Position numbers and translations under genes: made by a program. This document shows positions 17,273 to 25,288 of a stretch of 64,000 bases of DNA, piece by piece. The notes beneath the pieces are model-generated. The model worked only from the letters and a program-made list of their open reading frames with translations. It did not search any database and was not told the origin of the DNA. Positions within the stretch are counted from its first letter, which is position 1, and each line of letters starts with the position of its first letter. The stretch comes from Deltaproteobacteria bacterium. GTDB taxonomy: Bacteria > Myxococcota_A > UBA796 > UBA2385. The stretch lies in contig JAGYJW010000030.1 in the NCBI GenBank assembly GCA_018401435.1, positions 23,883 to 87,882 of the forward strand, given 5' to 3'.

Positions 17273-17673
17273 CAGGCGTCCTGCGCGGCGGCTTGCTGGC
17301 CCTGCTGCTGTCGGTGGCGGGCTGCGGATCCTGGCATGGGCCCAAGCCCCTTCAGGCCTGGAAGGCCGTCGGCAAGTCCGAAGAGATCGTGGCCCTGGAC
17401 AAGGCCGCCCACACCCTGGTGGCTGTGCAATCCAAGGCCGAGGAGCGCCGCCCCGACGGCCGCCTGGCCTTGCGGGTGGAGCTTGCGAACCTGTCGGACA
17501 AGGATCTCGCCATCCAGGTCCAGACCCTCTTCCGCGACAAGAACGGCGTGCCCACGGGTGAAGACACGCCCTTCGAGCCCATGGTGCTGCCCGGCATGGG
17601 CAGCAAGATCTACAGCGTGGTGAGCCTGCGTGCCGACGCCGCCGCCTACACGATCCAGGTCAAGACCCCCTGA
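17251..17673 (+). CDS. YcfL-like (DUF1425) lipoprotein
   Basis: 140 residues. ATG 17251 lies inside the end of the lpoB-like gene and is preceded by AAGGAGGGG, an unusually strong ribosome-binding site for this window. Signal LLALLLSVAGCG gives a lipoprotein. The DUF1425 domain is seen as LALRVELANLSDKDLAIQVQ followed by the Ile/Val-rich end. E. coli ycfL is the neighbour of lpoB, which supports a common role. Function is not established. It is the last gene of the three-lipoprotein operon starting at 15101. Confidence 0.82.
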   Translation: MGRALPVTGVLRGGLLALLLSVAGCGSWHGPKPLQAWKAVGKSEEIVALDKAAHTLVAVQSKAEERRPDGRLALRVELANLSDKDLAIQVQTLFRDKNGVPTGEDTPFEPMVLPGMGSKIYSVVSLRADAAAYTIQVKTP

Positions 17674-17724
17674 GCGGGGGCCGATGGAGGGCCCAGACAC
17701 CCCCCCCTGAGGTCGCCGCCGCCC

Positions 17725-18663
17725 ATGACCCCCCGCTACCTGACCGGCTTTCGCGACGAGCACCGCGCCCTGTGGGGCAAACACCCGGTGCGCATCCAAC
17801 ATGGGCTGGCCGAGACCGGGCTGTTCACCGATGAGGCCCTCGCCCGGCTCATCCAGGACTATCCGCGGCAAAACTACGATCTGCTGTATATGGCCAAGCA
17901 GGGCACCGGCAATCTGGCCAGCTGGCGAGAGGGGGATCTGGGCAAGGTCAAAGGCGATGTGGCCCTGGCCGCCATCCAGGCCGGGCGCATGTGGCTGAAC
18001 CTGCGACGGGTGCACGAGGCCAGCGCCCCCCACGCCCGCCTGCTGGAGGGCATCTTTGGTGAGTTGGCCGCGCTGGTGCCTGGTCAGCGCACCTACAAAC
18101 ACAACCTGGGCATCCTGATCTCCTCGCCCGGGGCCCAGGTCTACTACCACTCCGACCTGCCCGGACAGTCCTTGTGGCACCTGCGCGGCAACAAGCGGGT
18201 CTATGTCTACCCCAACGTCGCCCCCTTTCTGCCCGAGGACCAGATCGAGAAGATCGTGCTCAACCTGACCGAGGCCGAGATCGACTACCAGCCCTGGTTT
18301 GACGAGCACGCGCGGGTCTATGACCTGCAGCCCGGCGAGATGTTGCATTGGCCGTTGAATGCGCCCCATCGGGTGGAGAATGGGGATATGGTCAATGTAT
18401 CGGTCACCACGGAACATTGGACCCACGAGATCCGCAACGCCTATGCCGTGCGCTATGCCAACGGGCTGATGCGCCACCAGCTGGGGCTGAAGCCGCCGCC
18501 CCCCAGGCTGCGGGGGCCATCCTTCTGGGCCCGCGCCGCGGTGGCCGCCGGGGTCAAGCGCTCCGGGCTGATGAACCGCCACAAGGCCCCCAAGCGCATC
18601 GAATGGGAGCTGGCGCCGGGGGCGCCGGGCCAGCTGCGCGAGGTCGAGCCCTGGGTGCTGTGA
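17725..18663 (+). CDS. JmjC/cupin-like Fe(II)/2-oxoglutarate oxygenase-fold protein
   Basis: 312 residues, cytoplasmic. The double-stranded beta-helix core is recognisable: a HxD motif in VYYHSDLPGQSLWHLRGNKR, and a distal His in LHWPLNAPHRVENGDMVNVS. The intervening order fits Cupin_8/JmjC proteins, often annotated as transcriptional regulators. The Fe ligands H, D and H are all present, so hydroxylase activity is plausible; the substrate (protein side chain or small molecule) is unknown. It lies 51 bases after the ycfL-like gene with a loosely spaced GAGG upstream, so it might be a fourth gene of that transcript. Confidence 0.75.
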   Translation: MTPRYLTGFRDEHRALWGKHPVRIQHGLAETGLFTDEALARLIQDYPRQNYDLLYMAKQGTGNLASWREGDLGKVKGDVALAAIQAGRMWLNLRRVHEASAPHARLLEGIFGELAALVPGQRTYKHNLGILISSPGAQVYYHSDLPGQSLWHLRGNKRVYVYPNVAPFLPEDQIEKIVLNLTEAEIDYQPWFDEHARVYDLQPGEMLHWPLNAPHRVENGDMVNVSVTTEHWTHEIRNAYAVRYANGLMRHQLGLKPPPPRLRGPSFWARAAVAAGVKRSGLMNRHKAPKRIEWELAPGAPGQLREVEPWVL

Positions 18664-18720
18664 GGGCAGGCCCACGGGGGGCAACCCGGCTGAGGCCGGG
18701 GCCGATCCTGCAACCGGCGC

Positions 18721-19311
18721 CTATTCGACGGTGAATTCCAGCGTGGCGCTGGTGCTGTCGAAGTCTTCAAAGCGAACCGACGCCCACCAGCTCCCCGGCG
18801 CCAAGGGTTCATCCCAGATCGGCTCGGAGAGGGTGTCGCCGGCGCCGATCTCCCAGTCAGTGATCGCGGTGTCGCAGAGGACGCCCATGCCCATGCCCGA
18901 CCCCCGCGGGTCCACCAGCTCCATGCTGCTCCACACGCAGCCGGTGCGGGTGGTGAAGACCAGGGCGCTGTCGCAGGGGTTGACCACGGCGGCCAGCAGC
19001 TGGATTCGGTCGGAGCCATCGCAGACCTCACAGCGACCCTCCAGGTCGAAGGCCTGCAATTCGGGGCGCAGGTCGGCGTCGGTGCAGCCGGTCAGCAGGT
19101 CGTCTCCACCGTCGCCGCCGTCGCCGCCGCCGTCGCCGTCGCCGCCGTCGCCGCCGTCGCCGCCGTCGCCGCCCTCGCCCCCATCCACCCCATCGGCGCC
19201 ATAGAGGTCCACGTCGCTATAGTCGTCATCATCGGCGCCAGGGGCCTTCTGGCAGGCCATCAGCGACAGCAGCACAAGGGGGAGCGGCACAAGGGGGAGC
19301 AGCGGGCGCAT
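18721..19311 (-). CDS. Lipoprotein with Gly/Asp-repeat linker
   Basis: 196 residues. ATG 19311 is preferred over GTG 19317 because GGAG then sits at the right distance. Lipobox LLSLMAC. Residues 35-70 are a low-complexity (GDGGDGGDGG)-type linker encoded by an almost pure 'ccgtcgccg' repeat (about 19097-19180). A small beta domain with four Cys follows (LLTGCTDADL, GRCEVCDGS, NPCDSALVF, TGCVWSS). Linkers of this sort are common in myxobacterial surface lipoproteins. Function unknown. It is convergent with the JmjC-like gene. Confidence 0.72.
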   Translation of the reverse strand: MRPLLPLVPLPLVLLSLMACQKAPGADDDDYSDVDLYGADGVDGGEGGDGGDGGDGGDGDGGGDGGDGGDDLLTGCTDADLRPELQAFDLEGRCEVCDGSDRIQLLAAVVNPCDSALVFTTRTGCVWSSMELVDPRGSGMGMGVLCDTAITDWEIGAGDTLSEPIWDEPLAPGSWWASVRFEDFDSTSATLEFTVE

Positions 19312-19402
19312 GGGCACTCCACGGGCAGAGCGCCAGCATGCCCCCGGCCCGGGGTGGCGGCAAGCGTGGCGCCAAGGGGTGCTCGCGCGCTAATGGCCCC
19401 CG

Positions 19403-20845
19403 GTGACGTGGTACCGCGACAAGCACCTGTGGGTGGCCCTGGTGGTGGGCATCCTGCTGAGGGTCCTGCCCTTGGCCATCTGGTATGACGACAGCTGCGT
19501 GCGGGACGAGTGCACCTATGTGCGGCTGGCCACCCGCTTTGCCGCGGGCGAGGGCATGACCTCGTCGGTGGGCTGGCTGTGGGCGCCAGGCTACCCCGCG
19601 ATCATGGGCCTGTTCAAGGCGCTCACGGGGGAGGCCGGCGCCATCAAGGCCCTGCAGGTGGTGGCCGCCGCCGCCGCGACGGTCTTCATCTACCTGCTGG
19701 CCCAGCGTGCCTTCTCGCGCAGTCCCGCACCGCCGGGCAACGCCGCTGCCGGGCGCAGGGCCGGGCGAATCGCCGCCTGGCTCTATGCCCTGTCGGCCCA
19801 CCAGATCTTCTTCACGGGCCGGCTGTGGAGCGAGGTGCTCTACGGGGCCATCTTGATGGGCGGGCTGCTGCTCTTTGGCCAGGCGCGGGACGCCTTGTCG
19901 GCCCACTGGCGCGCCCGTGGCGACGACCCGCCCGCGGCGCAGAGACGCGCCCTGACAGCGGCCCTGGGCCTGGGTGCCCTGGTCGGCGTCTGCGTGCTCT
20001 TCCGCGGTGTGGCCCAATATATGCTGCCCATCTTCGTGGTCGGCCTGCTGTGGGGCCGGCTGCGCCGCAAGCGGGCCTGGCTGCAGGCCCTGGTGCTGGT
20101 GGGCGCCACCGTGCTGGTGGTGGCCCCCTACAGCGCCTATGCCACCCACAAATTCGGGGGCTTCGTCCTGTCGGACAAGACCATGGGCCGCATGATGTGG
20201 CTGGGCAACAACGACTTCCCGCCCATCACCTTCGACTATGGCAATGGCCAGCTGTCGCGGCGGGCCTACCGGGCGTCGGCCAAGCGCGGCCGGCCGGACT
20301 GCGGCAGCAAGAAGGATGTGATGGAATTCGACCGCTGCCAGACCGAAGAGGCGGTGGCGTGGATCAAGGAACATCCAAAAGAATTCGTGGGTCGCATGCC
20401 CATGCGCGCCGCCCAGATGCTCAACCCCCACAGCCTGCTCACCCGGCACCTGCGCTGGGGGAATTTCCCGGGCATGCCCCAATGGATGGATGAGCTGATC
20501 ATCCTGTGGCAGGCGGCGGGCTCGGGCCTGGTGATGCTGCTGGGGGCGGTCGGGCTGACCTCTCGGGGCAAGGGCGCGACCGGCCTGGTGGTGGGCGGCA
20601 TCCTGGTCTACCACGTCGCCGCCATCGCCCTTCTGGCGGGGCTGTCCCGCTACCGGGTGCCGCTCGAACCCCTGCTGATGATCTATGCCGCCGGCCTGCT
20701 GGCCAGCCCCCGGGCCGCCCGCCGCGCGCTCTCGGACAGCTTCCTGGGTTGGCGCTGGCTGCTCACGGGCCTCACCCTGCTGGTGCTGCTGCCCCTCATC
20801 CTCTGGTACCTGCCCAGCGGCTGGTATTCTTGGAGACAATGGTGA
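19403..20845 (+). CDS. GT39/ArnT-like membrane glycosyltransferase
   Basis: 480 residues with about 10-12 predicted membrane spans. The first loop carries the acidic motif expected of GT-C enzymes (YDDSCVRDECTYVRLATRFA), matching the PMT/ArnT superfamily that uses polyprenyl-phosphate sugars on the periplasmic face. A soluble loop follows the middle spans (KTMGRMMWLGNNDFPPITF), and the last helices end in LPSGWYSW. It starts at GTG 19403. Its TGA overlaps the ATG of the sulfatase-like gene (ATGGTGA), so the two are translationally coupled and may modify the same cell-surface glycan or lipid. The acceptor is unknown. Confidence 0.82.
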   Translation: MTWYRDKHLWVALVVGILLRVLPLAIWYDDSCVRDECTYVRLATRFAAGEGMTSSVGWLWAPGYPAIMGLFKALTGEAGAIKALQVVAAAAATVFIYLLAQRAFSRSPAPPGNAAAGRRAGRIAAWLYALSAHQIFFTGRLWSEVLYGAILMGGLLLFGQARDALSAHWRARGDDPPAAQRRALTAALGLGALVGVCVLFRGVAQYMLPIFVVGLLWGRLRRKRAWLQALVLVGATVLVVAPYSAYATHKFGGFVLSDKTMGRMMWLGNNDFPPITFDYGNGQLSRRAYRASAKRGRPDCGSKKDVMEFDRCQTEEAVAWIKEHPKEFVGRMPMRAAQMLNPHSLLTRHLRWGNFPGMPQWMDELIILWQAAGSGLVMLLGAVGLTSRGKGATGLVVGGILVYHVAAIALLAGLSRYRVPLEPLLMIYAAGLLASPRAARRALSDSFLGWRWLLTGLTLLVLLPLILWYLPSGWYSWRQW

Positions 20846-22437
20846 AAACCGTCTTTGTCCTGGCCACCCTGGCCGCTGCCCTCTCTGCATGTTCGAGCCA
20901 ACCCAAGCTGCAGGCCGGCAGCCCCACCCAGCCCGATGTGGTGCTGATCAGCGTGGACACCCTGCGGGCCGATCACCTGTCGGCCTATGGCCACGATCGG
21001 CCCACCTCGCCCTTCTTTGACCGGCTGGCGGCGGGCGGCGTGCGCTATGACTTCGCCCGCAGCGCTTCCCCCTGGACCCTGCCGGCCCACACCACGATGC
21101 TGACGGGCCAGCTGCCCCTCACCCACAAGGTGGTGGAGGACCAGCTCCGCCTGTCTGCGGAAACCCCCGTGCTACCCGAGGTGATGAAGGCCCAAGGCTA
21201 CGCCACCGGGGGCTTCGTGGCCACCCTCTATGTCTCGCGTCTCTTTGGTTTCGAGCGGGGCTTCGACCGCTTCGAGGACTTCGGCGTCCACACCGAGAAG
21301 GCCAATCTGGGGGGAGAGGTCGTCGCCGGGGACGTGGTGGACCAGGCGCTGAAGTGGTGGGGCAGCCTGCCCGCCGGACAGCCGGCCTTCCTCTTTCTGC
21401 ACGTCTACGATGTGCACTATGAGTACGATCCCCCCGGGGACTACGGCAAGCGCTTCGATCGGGCACCCGAAAAGAGCGACCCCAAATACAAGAACTACCA
21501 CCACTTCAGCAAAGTCAAGAATCAGCTGACCGAGGCCGAGTTCGCCCACCAGCGCGCGCAATACGACGAGTCGATCCTCTATGTCGATGACCAGTTCGCC
21601 CGCCTCGAGGCCGCGGCCAAGGCCGCCGGCCGGCAGGTGCGCTTTGTGATCACATCGGATCATGGCGAGGAATTCGGCGAGCGGGGTTCCTGGGGTCATG
21701 CCCACACGCTCTTTGCCGAACAGCTCCATGTGCCCCTCATCCTGAGCGGGGCCGGCCTGCCGGCGGGCAAGGTGGTGACCGCCCCGGTGGGCACCCAGGA
21801 CATCGCCCCCACCCTGGCGGCCTGGGCCGGCGCCGCGCCGGACAGCCTGAAGGCCGACGGCCTGATCCTGGACCCCAGCAGCAACCAGGACGCCGCGCTG
21901 GCGGGCCGGCCTTTCCCCGCCGAGACCACCCGCTTCAAGACCAACCGCCTGGGCCTGTATGAGGCGGGGCTGCGGCTGGAGTGGGACCTGGAGTCCGGGC
22001 AGAGCTGGCTCTATGACCCACACGCAGATCCAAAGGAAGAACGAGATCTATCGGCCGATCGTCCCGAAGATGTCGCCCGCCTTCAGGGCCGGCTGGAGGC
22101 CCTGCACGGCATGCCCTGGGAGGCCGTGACCGCCGGCGCGGTGAGCACCGACGGCGTGCTGCTGCAAGGGGGCCGCCACAGCGCGCTCCAAGTCGAGCCC
22201 GGCGGCCGCTTCCTGGCCCTGCCCTTTGACGCGGCGGTCCGCTTCACCCCCGTCGGCGGCGCCCAGCAGGGCCCCTACAAGGCCAACGGGGGCGAGCACC
22301 CGGGGGCCGACGCGGGCCTGCGCTACCAGGGCGGGGCGGCCGGCGCGGCCACGGTCATGGACGCCGAGACCTGCAAGGCGCTGGCAGCCCTGGGCTATAT
22401 CCAAGAGGGCTGCGGAGAGGCCGAGCCCAGCCCCTGA
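20839..22437 (+). CDS. Sulfatase-superfamily lipoprotein lacking the Cys/Ser formylglycine motif
   Basis: 532 residues. Lipobox ALSACSS. The alkaline phosphatase/sulfatase fold is clear: VVLISVDTLRADHLSAYGHD (metal Asp), WTLPAHTTMLTGQLPLTH, and VITSDHGEEFGERG with GHAHTLF (metal ligands). Where true sulfatases carry C/S-x-P-S-R, this protein reads T-L-P-A-H, so formylglycine cannot form. A Thr nucleophile as in phosphoethanolamine-type transferases is possible. A long C-terminal region (after about residue 400) is typical of bacterial sulfatase-like lipoproteins. It overlaps the glycosyltransferase gene by 7 bases, so joint surface-glycan or lipid modification is the best inference. Confidence 0.83.
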   Translation: MVKTVFVLATLAAALSACSSQPKLQAGSPTQPDVVLISVDTLRADHLSAYGHDRPTSPFFDRLAAGGVRYDFARSASPWTLPAHTTMLTGQLPLTHKVVEDQLRLSAETPVLPEVMKAQGYATGGFVATLYVSRLFGFERGFDRFEDFGVHTEKANLGGEVVAGDVVDQALKWWGSLPAGQPAFLFLHVYDVHYEYDPPGDYGKRFDRAPEKSDPKYKNYHHFSKVKNQLTEAEFAHQRAQYDESILYVDDQFARLEAAAKAAGRQVRFVITSDHGEEFGERGSWGHAHTLFAEQLHVPLILSGAGLPAGKVVTAPVGTQDIAPTLAAWAGAAPDSLKADGLILDPSSNQDAALAGRPFPAETTRFKTNRLGLYEAGLRLEWDLESGQSWLYDPHADPKEERDLSADRPEDVARLQGRLEALHGMPWEAVTAGAVSTDGVLLQGGRHSALQVEPGGRFLALPFDAAVRFTPVGGAQQGPYKANGGEHPGADAGLRYQGGAAGAATVMDAETCKALAALGYIQEGCGEAEPSP

Positions 22438-22515
22438 CCGGCATCAGCGGCGGGCCCCTCACCCTCGCGGCGATCCGATCCGATCCCCAGTCCATGACCC
22501 TCGCCTGAGGCCTCC

Positions 22516-24836
22516 ATGGGCATGACCAACCGAGAACGCCAGCTGCTGCTCTCGCTCGCCCTGTGCAGCGCCGCAACGCTCCACTACCTGCAGGACGAGA
22601 CCGAGATCCGACCCAGCCGGGTGGCCAGCGTCGCGTCGAGCAGCGGCAGCTCCCTGCCCGAGCTGCGCACCTCCCCCGCCGCTGCAGAGCCGCTGGACGA
22701 GGCCTGCGACGAGGCGGCACCCTGGGCTGAAGATCGCGTCATGGTCGCGGGCTATCCCGACGAGCTTCAGGCGGTGGCCGCTGCCCTGGGCACCACCCTG
22801 CTGCGCGAGCCCGGGCGCTCGGGCTATGGCGTCATGGCCACCCCCGACGGCATGAGCGTGGCCGCGCTGATCGAGCGGCTGAAGGCCGAGCCGGGCGTGC
22901 TGGATGTGAGCCACCAGGGCCGCATGCAGGCCGCCGCAACCGCGGCCCTGCCCGAGGACCTCAGCAGCCTGCAGTGGCACCTGGGGGCGGTGAAAGCGCC
23001 CACCAGTCCCTCATCGGAGCTGGCGACCGTGGTGGTGGCCGTGCTCGACAGCGGCGTGGCCTACGAGGCCTACACCGAGCCCACTCGGGGCGGCAAGACC
23101 TATGCCCCTGCCCCCAGCCTGGCGGCCTCGACCTTCGTGGCGCCCTATGACTTCGTGAACGACGACGCGCACGCCAACGACGACAACCAGCACGGCACCC
23201 ACATCGCCTCGACCCTCGCGGCCACCGGCCGACTGCGCGGCGTGGCCCCCGGCGTCAGCATCATGCCGGTCAAGGTGCTCGACCACCAGAGCCAAGGCTA
23301 CGAGAGCGACCTCGTGGAGGCGATCTACTACGCCGTGGACCACGGCGCCGACGTCATCAACATGAGCCTGTCCTTTGCGGTGGGCTACCGCCCGAGCCGC
23401 GCCCTGCTGGACGCCCTGGCCTATGCTGAAGCGTCGGGGTGGTGATGGTCGCCGCCGCCGGCAACCAGGGCCTGAACGCCATCCCTGGCCGGCCGCCAGC
23501 CCCGGGTGATCGCCGTCGGGGCGTCTTGTCCCACGGCGGGCGGGGCAGCCGGTGCCCGCCTACGCCAACCGCTCCGCCGAGGTGGACCTGTCCGCACCGG
23601 GCGGCTGCATCGACCAGGACGTGGACGGCGACGGCTATCCCGACGGTATCCTGGCCGAGACCATCGACGCGTCGCATCCCGACCAGATGGCCCTCTACCT
23701 CTATGCAGGAACCAGCCAGGCCGCCGCCATCGCCAGTGGGGCAGCCGCCTGGATGATCGCCGAGGGGGCCGATCCCTTCCAGGTGGACGAGCTGCTGCGG
23801 GGTGCGGGCGGCCCCGGCACCTTGCGACGCGTGATGGACGGCCGTGGCAACGGAGATCTGGACGTGGAGGAGGCCCTGGGCTCCCTCGGCTCGGCAGGCG
23901 CCCGGACCGACCGCCGGCACCTCGCCACCTTGATGGCCTACTCGTCCATCGCCACCAGCGCCTACGTGGTGCCCACGGCGCGGGTCAGCCTCTTTGACGA
24001 GGCTGGGCGGCCAGTGGCCAACGCCGACCTGGTCGTGCGCCTGCAGGGCACCACCCAGGCTACGCTGACCTGCCGCACCAGCAGCGCGGGGAGCTGCACC
24101 GTGCAGGGCCCTGCCGGTAGCCACGCCCGCTACTTTTCCGGCGGCTGGCTCTACACCATCGAAGGGGCCATCCTGCACGACCGGCTCCATCGGGCAGAGG
24201 GCGTGATCTTCCACAGCAAAGGCCTGGATTCCGCCGTCGGGGCCATGCAGCAGCACCCCCGGACGGCCGCCATGGTGCTGGGCTACTATTGGGATATGGG
24301 CATCGACCCTGCGTTGGGTCGCATCATGACCAGCGTGGTGGTCAACGATCTCGCCGTGGGCAACGACTACCGCCCCAGCGCCTGGATCTACCAGCCGTCC
24401 TGGGCCGATGTGCAGCGCTGGAGTGAGCCCCTGTCCCTGGGCGGCTCGGGCATCTCCACCAGCCCCTTCCCGGTGCGTCCGATCTCCATGGGCGGCTCGG
24501 GCATCTCCACCAGCCCCTTCCCCGTGATCGAGGTGCTGGCCTTCAAAGGCACGGGCATCTCCACCAGCCCCTTCCCCATCACGGGCACCTTCTCGCCCCC
24601 CGAGGCGCCTGCCCTGCCCGGCGACCTCGACGGCGCCCCGGTCTACCTCAGCACCGGCATGATCGGCAGCAGCGCCGATACCAGCGCCTCGTCCTTGCAG
24701 GGGGTGCTCGATCGCGGCGGCTTCGTGACGGAGAGCGACCAGCCAGCGGCCAGCGAGCTGGGGGCCACGAACCTGGAGCGGGGCGCCAGCCGCCACCGCG
24801 GGCAGCAGCGAAGACGGGGGAGCGATCGCGCTCTGA
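22516..24836 (+). CDS. Secreted S8 (subtilisin-like) peptidase with C-terminal repeats (several frameshifts)
   Basis: The sequence reads as one gene in successive frames. An N-terminal prodomain-like part is followed by the catalytic triad of family S8: Asp in VVVAVLDSGVAYE, His in DDNQHGTHIAST, the oxyanion Asn in AAAGNQG, and Ser in AGTSQAAAIASGAAAWM. The frame changes near 23438, 23500 and 23550, all in G/C runs, and probably again near 24770. There the +3 frame gives a natural end (TWSGAPAATAGSSEDGGAIA, then L and TGA at 24834). The C-terminal part is beta-rich with Pro/Ser and three GGSGISTSPFP-type repeats. Four indels in one gene could mean decay, but neighbours show the same error type. 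The protease is expected outside the cell. Confidence 0.78.
24440..24580 (+). repeat. Three near-identical 33-35-bp repeats encoding GGSGISTSPFP
   Basis: Copies at 24440-24474, 24491-24525 and 24548-24580 share 'gggcatctccaccagcccct' and encode (G/T)GSGISTSPFP(V/I) followed by different short spacers. They lie in the tail of the S8 peptidase. Confidence 0.85.
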
Positions 24837-24909
24837 TCGGGTCCATTGCCCTCAAGGATGCGGCTGGGAGTGCGATGAGGACCCCACAGCCGCACCCCGG
24901 AGAGCCCCC

Positions 24910-25287
24910 GTGCTCGCGACCCTCCCCCTGTCCAACATCGGCTACAGCCAACGCCAGCACCCGCGCTACGAGATCGAAGCCGGGCGCGGCGTGCGGCTCT
25001 CGGTCGATCTGCGCCCGACCCACCGGCAGGTGCGCTTCCAGGTGCTGGACCTCGCGCTGGGCGGCTTCGCGGTCCAGGACCCCCAGAAGCTGCTGCAGGA
25101 GGGGCAGCTGTTGAGCATCGAGCTGGACCTGGGGGGCCCGCTGCTGATGCTGCGGGCCACGGTCGTCTACCGGGCGGGGGCGTCCCGGGTAGGCGCGGCC
25201 TTTGTGCGGGACGCGGCCCTGTCGGCCGCCAGCATGACGCTGGAGTCCTTCCTGATGCAGCTTGGCACGCCGAAGGATGGCCACTGA
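24910..25287 (+). CDS. PilZ-domain protein (candidate cyclic-di-GMP receptor)
   Basis: 125 residues from GTG 24910, with GGAGAG upstream. The N-terminus has the PilZ signature region QRQHPRYEIEAGRGVRLSVD (R-x-x-x-R-like arginines) and then DLALGGFAVQDPQ, which stands for the D/N-x-S-x-x-G motif with Leu-Ala in place of Ser. The rest (LRATVVYRAGASRVGAAFV) fits the PilZ beta-barrel. It probably binds cyclic-di-GMP, although the altered second motif leaves room for a non-binding member. Its end touches the start of the kinase-GGDEF gene, so receptor and a putative cyclase are co-expressed. Confidence 0.82.
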   Translation: MLATLPLSNIGYSQRQHPRYEIEAGRGVRLSVDLRPTHRQVRFQVLDLALGGFAVQDPQKLLQEGQLLSIELDLGGPLLMLRATVVYRAGASRVGAAFVRDAALSAASMTLESFLMQLGTPKDGH

Positions 25288-25288
25288 G

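Noticed and set aside
19097-19180. CRISPR-like or regulatory repeat (ccgtcgccg)n
   Set aside because: It is the coding repeat for a Gly/Asp linker in a lipoprotein.
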